Assembly: GCF_001761485.1 (NCBI RefSeq)
Contig: NC_090775.1
Location: forward strand, 310,001-374,000
From: Yarrowia lipolytica
Lineage: Eukaryota; Ascomycota; Dipodascomycetes; Dipodascales
Direction: 5' to 3'
Length of the DNA: 64,000 bases
A program made the position numbers and the translations under genes. Below are positions 43,019 through 54,073 of the stretch, one piece after another. The notes under the pieces were generated by a model that saw only the letters and a list, made by a program, of their open reading frames with translations, was not told where the DNA came from and searched no databases. How positions within the stretch are numbered: position 1 is the first letter of the stretch; every line of letters begins with the position of its first letter.

Positions 43019-44884
43019 ATGGGCATATCGGAGCTTGGAACACAACTGGCGTACGCTGGATTGAATCAGCTGTTGAGTGAGTATGGTTGGGGGAGATTGG
43101 ACATTTGATTCGGGTTACGGCTTCTCCGTTAATCTCCGGACCTATAGGACATGCTCTACATATGATGCTTCGACATTTTGAACACGACTAACAAAGAACG
43201 AGACTCTACAGATGCCGACCCAGATATCCCGGATGATGATGTCAACAACCCCGTGGAGAACGAAATCTTCTCGTCGTGGGCACTATTCATTCTCATCATG
43301 CTGCTCATTGGTTCTCTATGGACCTCATACTACCTACAGCAGAAACGGATCCAGGCCATTCACGAGACTGTCGTGTCCATTTTTGCAGGAATGATTGTGG
43401 GACTGATTATTCGAATCTCCCCCGGCCATTACATTCAGGACGTGGTCACCTTCAAGTATTCGTGGTTCTTCAACCTGCTGCTACCCCCCATCATCCTCAA
43501 CTCGGGGTATGAGCTGAACCAGGCCAACTTCTTCAGAAACATCGGATCCATCTTGACGTTTGCAATTGCGGGCACATTTTTTTCGGCGCTGGTACTTGGC
43601 CTGATCCTCTACATCTGGACAGCTATTGGTCTCGAGGGTCTCAACATGTCTCTGGTGGACGCCATCTCCGTGGGCGCCACCCTGTCAGCAACGGACCCCG
43701 TCACCATTCTGTCCATCTTCAACACATATAAGGTCGACCCCAAGCTTTACACCATTATTTTCGGTGAATCTCTGTTGAACGACGCCATTTGCATTGTCAT
43801 GTTTGAGACGGCTCAAAAGTTCCACGGTCAAAAGGTCTACTTCTCCTCTCTGTTCAAGGGTATGGGTATGTTCTTCATGACCTTCACAATCTCTCTTATG
43901 ATCGGTGCCCTTGTGGGTGTAATGACCGCTCTGGTGCTCAAACACTCCCATGTTCGACGATTTCCCCAAATCGAGTCCTGCCTGGTTCTCCTCTTTGCAT
44001 ACGGATCCTACTTTTTCTCCACGGGCTGCCACATGTCTGGAATTGTCTCGCTGCTCTTTTGCGGTATCACTCTCAAACACTACGCTTACTACAACATGAG
44101 CCGACGAACCCAGATTGCCACCAAGTACATTTTCCAGCTCCTGGCCCAGCTGTCGGAAAACTTCATCTTCATCTACCTGGGCCTGTCTCTCTTCACTGAG
44201 GTCGAACTGGTCTATAAGCCCATGCTGATTCTCGTCACCACAGCCGGTATCTGTGTATCTCGATGGGCTGCAGTCTTCCCCTTCTCTAGACTCATCAACT
44301 TTGTCAGCAGAGCACGAACCAGCCATCTAGGACTCCACCAGACCACAGAGGAGATTCCTCCTCCATACCAGATGATGCTATTCTGGGCTGGCTTGCGAGG
44401 AGCCGTCGGCGTTGCCCTTGCTGCTGGTCTCGAGGGTGAGCACTCCAACGCGCTGCGAGCCACTGTGCTCGTTGTGGTGGTGCTGACCGTCATTGTCTTT
44501 GGAGGCACCACTGCTCGAATGCTTGAGATTCTCGGAATTAGAACTGGTGTCATTGAGGAAACAGAGAGCGACGATGAGTTTGACATTGAGTCCCGTGGAG
44601 CAGCTGCTGCCATTCCTCTAAGCAATAGCAGTGGCTCCATGCCTGCTGGAAGAATGCGAAGAAGTACCTCTTACCACGATGATGACAGCGAGTTTGGCTC
44701 TGGTGACGATGATGGTCTCCCCCCCATGCACCCCAGTCAACAAGACCAAGCCCGAGCCTCGTCTACTTCTCTATCTAACATTCTTTCGCGCACGGTGGAT
44801 AACCCTGGTCAGTGGTTCAAGGAGTTTGATGACCAGGTTCTGAAACCTGTTTTCCTGGACAACCCCAGTAATGATCGGCATTAA
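43019..44884 (+). CDS. NHX1: Endosomal/vacuolar Na+(K+)/H+ exchanger NHX1 (two exons)
   Basis: Exon 1 is 43019-43076 (MGISELGTQLAYAGLNQLL plus one base) and exon 2 is 43197-44884, giving 581 aa. The large frame has no ATG near its beginning, so splicing is needed. From EIFSSWALFI onward it follows Saccharomyces Nhx1 closely: about 12 hydrophobic segments, the LLPPIILNSGYELN amiloride-binding segment, LSATDPVTILSIF and FGESLLNDAICIVMFE with the transport-site Asp and Glu, then a cytosolic Ser/Asp-rich tail of about 120 residues. Nhx1 exchanges lumenal protons for Na+/K+ in late endosomes, setting their pH and supporting vacuolar protein sorting and salt tolerance. An acceptor 15 nt downstream (exon from 43212) would also stay in frame. 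Confidence 0.92.
43077..43196 (+). other. NHX1 intron (120 nt) with tandem acceptors
   Basis: The donor is GTGAGT at 43077-43082 and the branch is GACTAAC at 43186-43192, followed directly by AAAG (acceptor at 43196). A second acceptor, CTACAG, ends at 43211. Both restore the same frame. Confidence 0.8.
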
Positions 44885-46059
44885 CTGTAATCACGATCAT
44901 TGAGGGGTTGTTTGTCTCAAGTGGATCTTCAGATTGCAAATGGGTAGAGGAAGCGTTCGTAATGCAGGTTAGTGATCGGTGCATGACGCGGCTCACTTAG
45001 CCAACAAGACCCACTTCTCTTGTATAATATTAACACCCTGAAGTGACCATTACCCAAACGCTGTGTCATGGTTTGTCGTGTATAATGAGGGTGGCTCCTT
45101 CTGACACAAGACATTGACCATTCAGTCTACGAGAACTTGTATAAGTACACAAGCACTCGTCGCAGGTCACGCACAAAATGTGACAAACCCTTGGCACGTA
45201 CCAACACTATCGTTACCCCTAGATGTGGGCCTATAAACAATATTATTAATCTCTCTGTCCTATCGTATAAGTATGATTGTTCCATCTCTTTTCTCCTCAG
45301 CGGTTAATGTTCATTCTCAACGCTCTTTGTATTAGACTAACATTTGGGTTTGTCGCGTACAGCGCGCGCCAGCAGTAGCGTTGTTTGGATACGGACATGG
45401 TTCATGGTAGACAATGCAGCTAGCACGCAAAACCATTATACGAGAGACGCCGTTGTTTGGTTGCCTGCCACACCCCATCAAAACAAACCTGCACCAACGC
45501 ACTTGTTTCTCTCATTTCTTTGTGGCAAAATTAGTGCCACCTCCCCCCTCATGTTTTGTGCTTCTTACTATACGAATATACCAATGAAATTTGCGTTGTT
45601 TGGTAGACCAAAATAAGGTGGAGCGAGTTGGGGAATGAGGACGAAAATGCAACCAAAGAAAACCCCCTCATATAACTGACTCTAAGACACCCCAAACAAC
45701 GGCGTCATCGAGCTCTGCAATTCCGATTTCTGTACGAGTACTTCCGATACGAGTCCGGGATGCGCACTGCTGCCAATGTGCGCAAGATAGACTTTCTTGA
45801 GTCTGGAATGTGACGCTTAGCACCAGCGACATCTGTGACGCTTGGCTGACAGTCTGACAGCAGACTGGTGTGATCTCAGATGTAGGTCATGCTCTGAATG
45901 TACGGATATGGTTAGCGGATTATACTGGAATGTGACAATTGCGTCTACACTACTCGTACGTACTCTTGCGTACTCGTACGTGGCCGTTGTAACCATCTTT
46001 AATGGAGATCTCAGTATATTCACTGATCATCTATCAATGGACAAAATAGGGGGGAATCT

Positions 46060-46320
46060 GACTCCTTAATCTTAAATGAAAAATGAGACTCATAGGCGAG
46101 AAGAGCTCACAAACGAATAATTAGTATATACATTTATTGAGTGAGAAGATAGGAGAAAAAAAAAATTGAGGAGAAAATTAAAAATTAAGGAGGAGCAAAA
46201 AAATAAAAAATGCCACGGATTATTATTATTAATAAAAATATAATCAATAATTGGTCTTATATTACTTACGAGAGATCGATTTGGTTTCATTAAATCATGA
46301 TTAAATTATATACACTATGG
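46060..46320. other. AT-rich segment, possible replication origin
   Basis: About 260 bp with long A/T runs (nine A at about 46156-46164; attattattattaataaa near 46219) in a convergent intergenic spacer, well above the local AT content. Yeast origins are often AT-rich and intergenic; no specific consensus is known to me for this species. Confidence 0.25.
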
Positions 46321-46385
46321 AAAGTCCTGTTTTTTGATGCAGTTGAGAACTGAAAAAGCCCTCGGAGAAAACCCACGGAGGGAAG

Positions 46386-46401
46386 CCTTCTAAGCAGAAG
46401 G
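46386..46401 (-). other. Small hairpin in 3' flank of KRE9-like gene
   Basis: CCTTCT and AGAAGG pair around AAGC, about 70 bp past the stop codon. It may mark the transcript end. Confidence 0.25.
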
Positions 46402-46471
46402 TGAGAGAAATAAATAGAAGCTGAAAAACAATAAATAGCTTTTTGTGGTTGCAGTTTAAACAGCGTCAGAC

Positions 46472-47320
46472 TTACATCATCAGGGCAGCGATACCAGCAG
46501 CGACGCCGACAAGACCCAGGTTCTGGGAGTTGACGACACCGGCGTTGGTGGGAGCACGCGAAGCAGTAGCTCCAGCGGATCCAGTGGCGGAGGCGGCAGA
46601 TGCGGATCCAGAGGATCGAGAGGTGGAACCGGAGGGTCGACCAGAGGTGGACAGGGTGGTTCGGGATGCAGCGCCAGAAGAAGATCGAGAGTTGGGGACA
46701 GAGCCGTTGGTGGAACCGGTACCGTTGGAAACACCGGCACCAACAATGTTGGTGGTGACAGCGGAGGCGGTGGAGGAAGTGGACTCAGCCTCGGTGGAGG
46801 AGACCTCGGTGGTGGTGTTGGCAACGGTGGAAGCAACGGGGACTGTGGTAGAAGAGTTGGCACCGGAGGTGACGGGGATGACGGCTGAGGTGGTAGAGTC
46901 AGCGGCAGAAGAAGAGGAGTTGGCAGCAGAAGAGGTGGCCTCGGCGGCAGCCTCGGAGGAGGTGTTGGCAACCTGGCCGCCGGTGATCTTGAACTGGCCG
47001 GTGTAGTTGACGTCGTCGGCATTTTCCACGGGGTTAATTCGCAGAGCGTAGTTGTCTCCGTCAGGGAGGTCGGAGGGCACGAGCCATCGGACAGCTCCTC
47101 GGTTGTCGAGACCCTCGGAGATGGTCAGAACGGGAGAAAGGTTGTCGGACTTGCCCTGGAGCAGCACCAGAGCGACCTGGCCGTCAGTGGTGGCGTTCCA
47201 TCGGATGACAAAGGCGTCTCCGGCGTGGAGCTCATCGCCAGGCTGGGGCTGAGAGAAGGAGTTGTCCTGAGCAGCGACGATGGCGGCAGCCAGAAGAGGG
47301 ATGACAGAGAAGAACTTCAT
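46472..47320 (-). CDS. GPI-anchored cell wall/membrane protein, KRE9/KNH1-like (Ser-Thr-rich)
   Basis: 282 aa. Signal peptide at 1-17 (MKFFSVIPLLAAAIVAA). A single beta-sandwich domain at about 20-115 (QPQPGDELHAGDAFVIRWNA, DGDNYALRIN) matches the KRE9/KNH1-like N-terminal family of fungal surface proteins. Residues 118-255 are almost only Ser, Thr, Ala, Gly and Val, an O-mannosylated stalk. The end (NAGVVNSQNLG followed by a short hydrophobic tail ending ALMM) is a GPI-attachment signal. It is probably plasma-membrane or wall anchored; its enzymatic role, if any, is unknown. The strongly biased codons and a long divergent upstream region suggest high, regulated expression. Confidence 0.88.
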   Translation of the reverse strand: MKFFSVIPLLAAAIVAAQDNSFSQPQPGDELHAGDAFVIRWNATTDGQVALVLLQGKSDNLSPVLTISEGLDNRGAVRWLVPSDLPDGDNYALRINPVENADDVNYTGQFKITGGQVANTSSEAAAEATSSAANSSSSAADSTTSAVIPVTSGANSSTTVPVASTVANTTTEVSSTEAESTSSTASAVTTNIVGAGVSNGTGSTNGSVPNSRSSSGAASRTTLSTSGRPSGSTSRSSGSASAASATGSAGATASRAPTNAGVVNSQNLGLVGVAAGIAALMM

Positions 47321-50009
47321 TGTTTGCGAGTGGATAGTGTTCCGATTGGTTTGAGTCCGGTGTGTTGAGGCTTGATGCTTGAAGGGTACAATGGGGCATT
47401 CGGAGGGCTTTATATATCCAAGCTTCTACAGGCCCATTGTCACCGCTCTTCTCACTTTCTCTCCAGCTTAGGGAGCCCAGGTGTCATGTCATGCACGGTT
47501 ATTGGGCAACACGGTTTTACACTTTTCTTAAAATAGGACCAGACAAGGACCAGGCGGGGGAGCTAAGTGAAGTTAGAAAAGCACAAAAAAGTCTGCTGGA
47601 GTCCCAAAAAGGCCCGGGCCTGTTGGGAAACAACATAAGCCACACACGACAGCATTATACGGTTATTGCGAGTGGAATAAGAAGCAAGTAGCCTAACTAA
47701 CCAGCTAAATAGCACTCAATTAATTGGTCTGGTGAAAATTCCCTCATCCACTACGGCAGATAGGGCTGGCTAACCCAAGGGCAGCACTGTACGGTTTGGG
47801 GTGTACAGTGTGGTGTGCCCTTTCTCTCTCCCTCTCTTTTTTCGCTCTTTTTTCGTTTCACTCCGTTCACTTTGCTTTTTCTACTAGTCTGCTTCAAACT
47901 GTGACTCTCCAGTGAGAACTCTGCCACCACTAAAGGGGGGGTCATAGACGCCTACAACAATACAAGAGCTGACAATGAGACATGCTGAAACAATGTCAGA
48001 CAAGCAGTTTGTCAGCACTGCAGAAGCACTTTCCGAGCCCACTTAGCTGAAGCGTTTCAATGGGGCGTATTGCTTGCAATCTCCGGCGTGGTGGTTATTC
48101 ACTCACTCAATGGCTCTCCCTGAATCTTCAGGATCTTCGCCTTTGGCTTCCCATAGACACCTCCCAGAGGCACCCCGTTTGTAGCGTTTGCGGCTGCCAT
48201 GCACGTGGAGAGCGACAAGATTTGATGGCAATTATGTTTCCTATTTCGGAAACGCGACTAGAGCGCAAAAATTGGCCCTCTAGAGTCTCCCGTGGCTGTG
48301 TCAGGTTCCCAGCTACGCCTTGTTTCGTGCTACGCCCTGTTGTGTATCTGTCAGGGTGGGTGCAAGGCTACCACGGTTTTCGCAGGCTAAATTAGCACAG
48401 TCTAAAAATAGCTGTTGTGGCATAATGGCAATATTCTCAGTATCACCTGGGCCCATGTGAGACAGCCACAGCTCCGAGGCAGATAGACGCCCCCGGAATA
48501 ACGGAAATAGACACTATGAAACCATCCCACAGCTGACATTGTGCAGCAGGGCTGGTTTGCACTTGCCTATCGCAACCATATCACCAAAGGTCAAGTGTAC
48601 ATATGCTAGCCACCCGAAACCCTATTGATACCCAGCCAGCACTTTTCGTGATATGATGTTACCCGATTGGGACTTAATTGGAACCTTAACACGCGTAACT
48701 AGCCTGACGCAGCTCTGTCACGCGGAATAAGGCGCCAATCAGCCCGTTGAGCTGTCTAGCGAATTTAATCGGATTGGAGATGGGCTCTATCGCGACGGGG
48801 AAGATCCATGGAGGTTCTTTTGTCGGAGTTTGCGTGCGGTGGTGTGATCTCCTGTAGATGAGTTATCCTCACCTTATTATTTCCTGCCCTCAATTAGATG
48901 CAATGTCAGCTAGCCACACCTGTACCCACTCCCTCACTAATTAATGTCTCAGATTGCCGCTATCTTAGAACGAGACGTCTCGGTTACATGTAGCACATTG
49001 CTGACGCATTTGTCAGTGGTTATTGTCGCTTTGTCAGACGGCTTGTCTGTGGTAGCATGGTTGAGAGGACCCGACACGGTGCGACACTTGCCCTTCATAT
49101 TAGCACTAGCGCGCATATACATACCGAATGTACTGGTGTTTACAGCTACAAGTGGAAGCCATTGTCTCTGAGAAGGTCCTCTTTGGTTTTCAATTGCACT
49201 CAGCAACCAACTCCTCAGACATCGCCTCCATTAACTCCTCATTCAGACGCACGATGGCTGTTAGGTTCGACCTGGCAGAGGTAATGTGCCTGTGACACCT
49301 GCGTCATGCTGCTGGTTCGGAAGTGTGCCAAACTATTGTCGATGCAACAGAAAGCGTTATCCCTGTGTGGCTGGGTTCCCGAAACGAGAGCTTCCAGCCC
49401 TAGAAGACGTTATAGATTTCCCAAAATCGGCATTGGTAAACACTTACAGAGTCCTGTCCTGTGATGTGGTGATGTTCGTGATGGAGTCCATATGACACTG
49501 TGTGTACTGTAGTTACGTGTGGCAGTAGGTGTTACTTACGATGGGACTTGGTCGAGGGAATTAAAAGGAGATAGAATAATGATCAATACCCAGCCATAAA
49601 GATCACAGGGCCGTGTAGAGATGTCACTTCAGTTGAGGCAACTCCTGCCGCACCATGACTTATACTAGTATTTTAATGGCTTATTGACACTGGCTCACAC
49701 ACCTTGATACCAAGCACCCTTTGAGTATGGCTTGGTTAGAAGTGACAATATCGACCACCTCACGTCCTTACTTCTGCAAAGACGCAGACCTCATATATAT
49801 GACACAATTTTACCCAATTGTCTCAGTGTCCATCAGTCAACAGGTATCCCTTGACACTTGCAATAATTAGCACTGGGAGTAGGTTGATACGACTTGTAAC
49901 TCTTTTTTTTCTGTAACTCATATTGCATCTCAGATCGTATCTTACAATGGCAGTATGTCTCATCGAACGCGTCGTCAGAATCATTGCCAGGCGGTAGCCG
50001 TTGAATTTT

Positions 50010-50095
50010 TAAGGGCCAAGAAGAAAAAAAAGAATTTTAAAAAGAATTTTAAAATTAAAATATTAAAATAATAATATAAATAAATAAAACAGACT
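50010..50095. other. AT-rich patch upstream of SMC6
   Basis: Runs such as aaaaagaattttaaaattaaa and aataataatataaataaata make this the most AT-dense 85 bp in the region. It could be a nucleosome-free element or an origin. Confidence 0.25.
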
Positions 50096-50381
50096 TGTTT
50101 TACACGTTTAACTACTTAGAGATTACGCGCACAGTTCTCAACAGAGTTCACACAGGGAATATACGTCAGAAAGAATAAAAACTACTTGTACAAACAAGGC
50201 TTTCTGACGCCACCTAGTGAATAAATTCAGTTTTAGTGAAAGTCGCTTAGAGGTCTCGAGCCTTTTATTTTTTTCCTAACTTCGTCCCCAACCCGGCTCG
50301 AGTCACTCATATTTTTCCTCCGGTCTCGTTTTCACCATCGCCATATTTCAAAACGGGTTTTACCTTCCCGAATTCAATTTG

Positions 50382-50387
50382 ACGCGT
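50382..50387. promoter_or_regulatory. ACGCGT (MCB-like) box upstream of SMC6
   Basis: A perfect MCB 76 bp before the SMC6 ATG, with further copies at 49967 and 48691. The spacing fits a G1/S control element; not proven. Confidence 0.4.
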
Positions 50388-50462
50388 TGCTTAACTGATC
50401 TTGTGTCACCACCATTACAACCAAACACACAACACCCAACTCACCACCGCAAACGTGTCACA

Positions 50463-53400
50463 ATGAGTCGACCCCGCGACGACGACGCGAGCGATGATGG
50501 CCAGCAGCGGCCTCGTAAGCGCCAGAACACCCAAGACTTCTTCAGGTACCACCATCCAGGTTTCATTCGGTCTGTGGAGTGCATCAACTTCATGTGCCAC
50601 GAAAACCTGAAGATCGATGTTGGCCCCGGAATCACGTTTGTTTCCGGCCAGAACGGCCACGGCAAATCTGCTATTCTTAACGCTTTGATCCAGGTCTTTT
50701 CAACTGACCGTAAGATGAAGGGTGAGCGAGGTACAGGTGCTGCTCTGCGACGAAACATTGAGGACAACAAGAAGGCCAAGTCTGCCAAGATCATTGTCAA
50801 GATCAACAACAAGGAGGCTGACGAAGATCTGGATTTCACTGATGGAGGAGTAAAGGGATATACTATGTCTCCATTTGAGCCTGAGACGTATGGCGATATC
50901 ATCATCATCGAGAGAGAAATCTTCGAGAAGTCCAGAAAGCTCAAAATTATGACCAAGAAGAAGGAGTTGATTTCTGAGAAGACAGAAGTCCTTCTGCAAA
51001 TCATGAAACACTTCTCCTACCAGTTCGACAACCGTCTTGTGATCCAGACCCAGGAGAACGCCAAGAAGAGAGGAGACCCTAAGAGTCTGTTTGACTTCTT
51101 TTACAACGGATCTGGTTTCGAGAGCATCGAGAACGACCTTGCCGCGATGAAAAGAGAAGTCGGACAGCAGCATGAGTGCCTCGAGTCTTCTTTGTTGCAA
51201 ACCACCCTCGCCAAGAAGGAGCGCAGAGACGAACTTAAGGCCGAATGCGAGCTTACCGCCCACACCAAGGAGCTCTACGACAATCTTCAACGGTACAAGG
51301 CCATGTATCAATGGTTGGATTACTCCACTTTCCAGCTGGCTCTTAACAATGCTCTCAGTGTAAAGATGAAGCTTGAGGACAAGTGCAAGCAACTCAAGGA
51401 GGTGGGTGCAAAGCGTCGAGCCCAACTGGAGGAACACAAGCTGGCTTTGGAGCAGTGTGAAAAAGAAGACCCTGAGCTTGATGCGCAGATTGCTGAGGCC
51501 AACAGAAAAAAGACACTGCTAAAAAATGAGAAAGACGACATCAATAGACAGCTCCGGTCTTCAGAAAGAGATGTCGAGGATCTCGAGGACCAAATAAGGC
51601 TGTTAAACCATGCCATTGCTAAGCTTCGAGCGGAGCGAGATCAGTCGAACTCCAACGCCGAACACAAACGACTGGATGCAAAGATCAAAGCGTGTGAAGA
51701 GAAAGTCACCACTGCTGAGACGCAAATCAGAGCATTCAAGCTCAAGCTGGAGGAGAAGAGAAATATCTGGAGGGATGCAAGATCCAAGTCTCAGGATGCT
51801 TCATCGCCGAGAACCCAGAAGGAGGCTCAATTGCGCGATGCCAGGGACGAGGCAAGTCGGCTGGAGGCAATGTCAAGAGATAAGGGTAACCCCATTGCTG
51901 GTTTTGGTCACCAGTTCGTCGAGGCCGATCGTATCATTCAGACCAACATGGGCAGGTTCAGACAGCCACCACTTGGCCCTATAGGCCAGTACATCAAGGT
52001 CAAGCCTGGTACTAGCCAACAAGAGCTAACGCTGATCAATAGTCATCAACCTCTCACAAGATTGCTCAGATCGTATGTCGTTGCGACTCCTGAGGATGAA
52101 CGAACGCTGAGAAGCATATTGCCACGCAACCATAACCCTACGATCTATTATGTCAAACCCGACAATTACGATGTGGATCGTATTTCACCCTCTTCCCAGT
52201 TCAAAACTATTTTGCGGTGCCTTGACGTTTCGGAGGCTCGTGTTATCCAGGCCTTGGTCGAGTGGGCAGCGGTGCATAGTACCGCTATCGCTGGTAGTAC
52301 CGAAGAGGCTGTTAGAGCTCTGAAGCAGGGGTCGCAAAACTTGGAATCAGCGATTGCCCCTCATAAAACGTCGGATAGGTTTATTGTTACTGCAACGCAG
52401 AGAGGCTCTCAGCTTTCTTCTTCTGGGGTTGTGCAGTCGGGCCTTCTGCGGGTAGGAAAGGCGATTGTGACTGCTGAAGACGTTTCTGAGGCCAAGAAAC
52501 GAGTCGCTGTATGCGAGCGGGAGCTGCAGCCGCTGAAGGAGGAACTCAGACGCCTGGAGCAAGAGGAGCAGATGGCTCTACGAGAGTTCAGATCCCTCGA
52601 AGATAAAGAATCAGTGTTCGAACAGAAGCTCCAGTCGCTTAGAAGAGAACATGCTTTAGCTGTGGCAGAGAGGGACTCGATTCCTGATGCACCCAGCACA
52701 GACGAGACTGACCAGGCTATCGAGACCAAGACTCAGGAGCTGGATAACAGCAAGCAGCAGCTGTCTGAGGCACGCGAGGCTCTGGAAGCGGCAAAGGTAC
52801 GTTCGCGTGAGATCGCCAATTCTGAGATGGAAGCTGAAGTGGAGCTCGACAAGCTCAACGCGAAAGTACACGAAAAGTTTTTGGCTACCGAAGAAGCCAA
52901 CTTGAGGTACACGGCACATCAGGACGTCGTGACCAGCACACTGCAGAAGTTCGAGCTGGCCAAGAAGAAGCTCGCGGAGAAGGAGGTTGAGCTAGTTGAT
53001 ATACAGGCCAACATGGAGACCCAGCTTGCTGCTGCACAGGCTCTCAGCGAGGAGCACGTTCCTTTAGATGAAGGCGTCGACTTAGAGAATGGTTTTGACT
53101 ACTGTACCAAGCGTACTGGTGAGTTGCAGGCCAAGATCGATGCTGCAAAGAAGCGAAACCTCCGAGACTACCGTATAGTCTATGCAGAATTTCAGGAGGC
53201 GGAGGAGGCATACCGACTTGCTAAGGAGGAGTTTGAGGCGCAGAAGAAGGACGTTAGAGCTCTAGGAGAGACGGAGGCAGACCGTGTTCTGGCTAAGGGG
53301 CAGGCTCTTTCTCTTGGTATTATGCAGACCAGTGCTTACTTTAGTAACATCATGAAGTCTAGGGCAGCCTCAGCTGATATCGTTTTCGATCTGAAAACCA

Positions 53401-53762
53401 GAAAGCTAGAAGTGAAGAACTACAAGCTCGCTTCTACTTCCGATACTTCGTCCAAGGGAGGTGCTCGAGATGTGGCTACCACTTCTGGTGGAGAGCACTC
53501 TTTCCTTCAGTCAGCTCTCATGGCCGCTCTATGGCAGATGGTAGATGCTCCTATCATCTGTCTGGATGAGTACGAGGTGTTCATGGACGACACCACTCGA
53601 GTCACGGCACAAAAGAACCTGATCAATACTCTCGGAGGCTTGAAGCAGCGCGCCCAGGCTATTCTGATTTCCCCCACGGTGGTGAAGAACAGCGCCGTGG
53701 ACGATGCTAGATTCACGTATGTGGAGGTTCGAGATCCCAGTTTTGCTTCTCGAAATCGGTAA
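50463..53762 (+). CDS. SMC6: SMC5/6 complex subunit SMC6
   Basis: 1099 aa from the ATG at 50463; the frame extends upstream only to a TTG. The N-terminal ATPase half has NFMCHENLKIDVGP and Walker A GQNGHGKS at about 61-68. Coiled coils run at about 230-480 and 680-960, around a hinge at about 480-660. The C-terminal half has the signature SGGEHSF near 1009 and Walker B IICLDEYEVFMDD near 1031; the Tyr-Glu-Val after DE and the MCHENL motif are typical of SMC6 rather than SMC1-5. It acts with Smc5 and the Nse proteins, including a SUMO ligase, in resolving recombination intermediates and replication stress. It is close in length to Saccharomyces Smc6 (1114 aa). Confidence 0.95.
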   Translation: MSRPRDDDASDDGQQRPRKRQNTQDFFRYHHPGFIRSVECINFMCHENLKIDVGPGITFVSGQNGHGKSAILNALIQVFSTDRKMKGERGTGAALRRNIEDNKKAKSAKIIVKINNKEADEDLDFTDGGVKGYTMSPFEPETYGDIIIIEREIFEKSRKLKIMTKKKELISEKTEVLLQIMKHFSYQFDNRLVIQTQENAKKRGDPKSLFDFFYNGSGFESIENDLAAMKREVGQQHECLESSLLQTTLAKKERRDELKAECELTAHTKELYDNLQRYKAMYQWLDYSTFQLALNNALSVKMKLEDKCKQLKEVGAKRRAQLEEHKLALEQCEKEDPELDAQIAEANRKKTLLKNEKDDINRQLRSSERDVEDLEDQIRLLNHAIAKLRAERDQSNSNAEHKRLDAKIKACEEKVTTAETQIRAFKLKLEEKRNIWRDARSKSQDASSPRTQKEAQLRDARDEASRLEAMSRDKGNPIAGFGHQFVEADRIIQTNMGRFRQPPLGPIGQYIKVKPGTSQQELTLINSHQPLTRLLRSYVVATPEDERTLRSILPRNHNPTIYYVKPDNYDVDRISPSSQFKTILRCLDVSEARVIQALVEWAAVHSTAIAGSTEEAVRALKQGSQNLESAIAPHKTSDRFIVTATQRGSQLSSSGVVQSGLLRVGKAIVTAEDVSEAKKRVAVCERELQPLKEELRRLEQEEQMALREFRSLEDKESVFEQKLQSLRREHALAVAERDSIPDAPSTDETDQAIETKTQELDNSKQQLSEAREALEAAKVRSREIANSEMEAEVELDKLNAKVHEKFLATEEANLRYTAHQDVVTSTLQKFELAKKKLAEKEVELVDIQANMETQLAAAQALSEEHVPLDEGVDLENGFDYCTKRTGELQAKIDAAKKRNLRDYRIVYAEFQEAEEAYRLAKEEFEAQKKDVRALGETEADRVLAKGQALSLGIMQTSAYFSNIMKSRAASADIVFDLKTRKLEVKNYKLASTSDTSSKGGARDVATTSGGEHSFLQSALMAALWQMVDAPIICLDEYEVFMDDTTRVTAQKNLINTLGGLKQRAQAILISPTVVKNSAVDDARFTYVEVRDPSFASRNR

Positions 53763-54073
53763 TCAATATATGTAATATTGGGATGTATTGATTGTTTGTA
53801 GTTTGTAGTTTGTAGTTTGCAGTGTTATCACAAGCATTTTTAAACTGACACATACACAATCCCATGCCACCTCTGCCCATTAGTCAGTCTTCAGTATCAT
53901 TCAAAATGATAGGTGAGATTGCGGGCTCCCATTTTCCATACTTCGCTATTTTGTGACTATGAAGAGAAGGGTACACTTGAATACAGCGAACCCAGCCATA
54001 CATACACAAAACAGTACATACAGAAACTATCTCTACGCTACAACTCAATTAATATTGATCGATTAATATGTAA
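53763..54073. other. Short convergent spacer, SMC6 and USO1
   Basis: 311 bp. It contains three exact gtttgta units plus gtttgca (53794-53821) about 30 bp past the SMC6 stop. No gene. Confidence 0.7.
53794..53821 (+). repeat. 7-bp tandem repeat (gtttgta)x3 + gtttgca
   Basis: Four consecutive heptamers in the SMC6 3' flank; in RNA they form UUUGUA units that resemble Puf-type or other 3' UTR elements only loosely. Confidence 0.8.

Larger units (their letters stand above)
44885..46471. other. Convergent intergenic region, NHX1 and KRE9-like gene
   Basis: 1.6 kb. Tandem actcgtacgtactcttgcgtactcgtac words lie near 45952-45980. 46060-46320 is strongly AT-rich with A-runs and is listed as a possible origin. 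No gene. Confidence 0.55.
47321..50462. promoter_or_regulatory. Long divergent region between KRE9-like gene and SMC6 (3.1 kb)
   Basis: No gene confirmed. A 111-codon ATG frame at 48060-48395 lacks protein-like features. ACGCGT boxes occur at 48691-48696, 49967-49972 and 50382-50387, the last 76 bp before SMC6. A very AT-rich patch lies at 50010-50095. No tRNA or transposon end was seen. Confidence 0.5.

Noticed and set aside
48060-48395. 111-codon ATG frame in the KRE9-like/SMC6 spacer
   Set aside because: No biased codon use, no domain, and no splice or promoter context. Length is within chance for a 3-kb spacer.
49249-49283. Possible tRNA T-arm (taggttcgacctgg) upstream of SMC6
   Set aside because: The T-stem does not pair and no acceptor or D-arm can be drawn around it.
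50379-50462. Upstream extension of SMC6 by 28 codons
   Set aside because: It begins at TTG and reads through a CA-rich leader; the ATG at 50463 in CACAATGAG context is the natural start.
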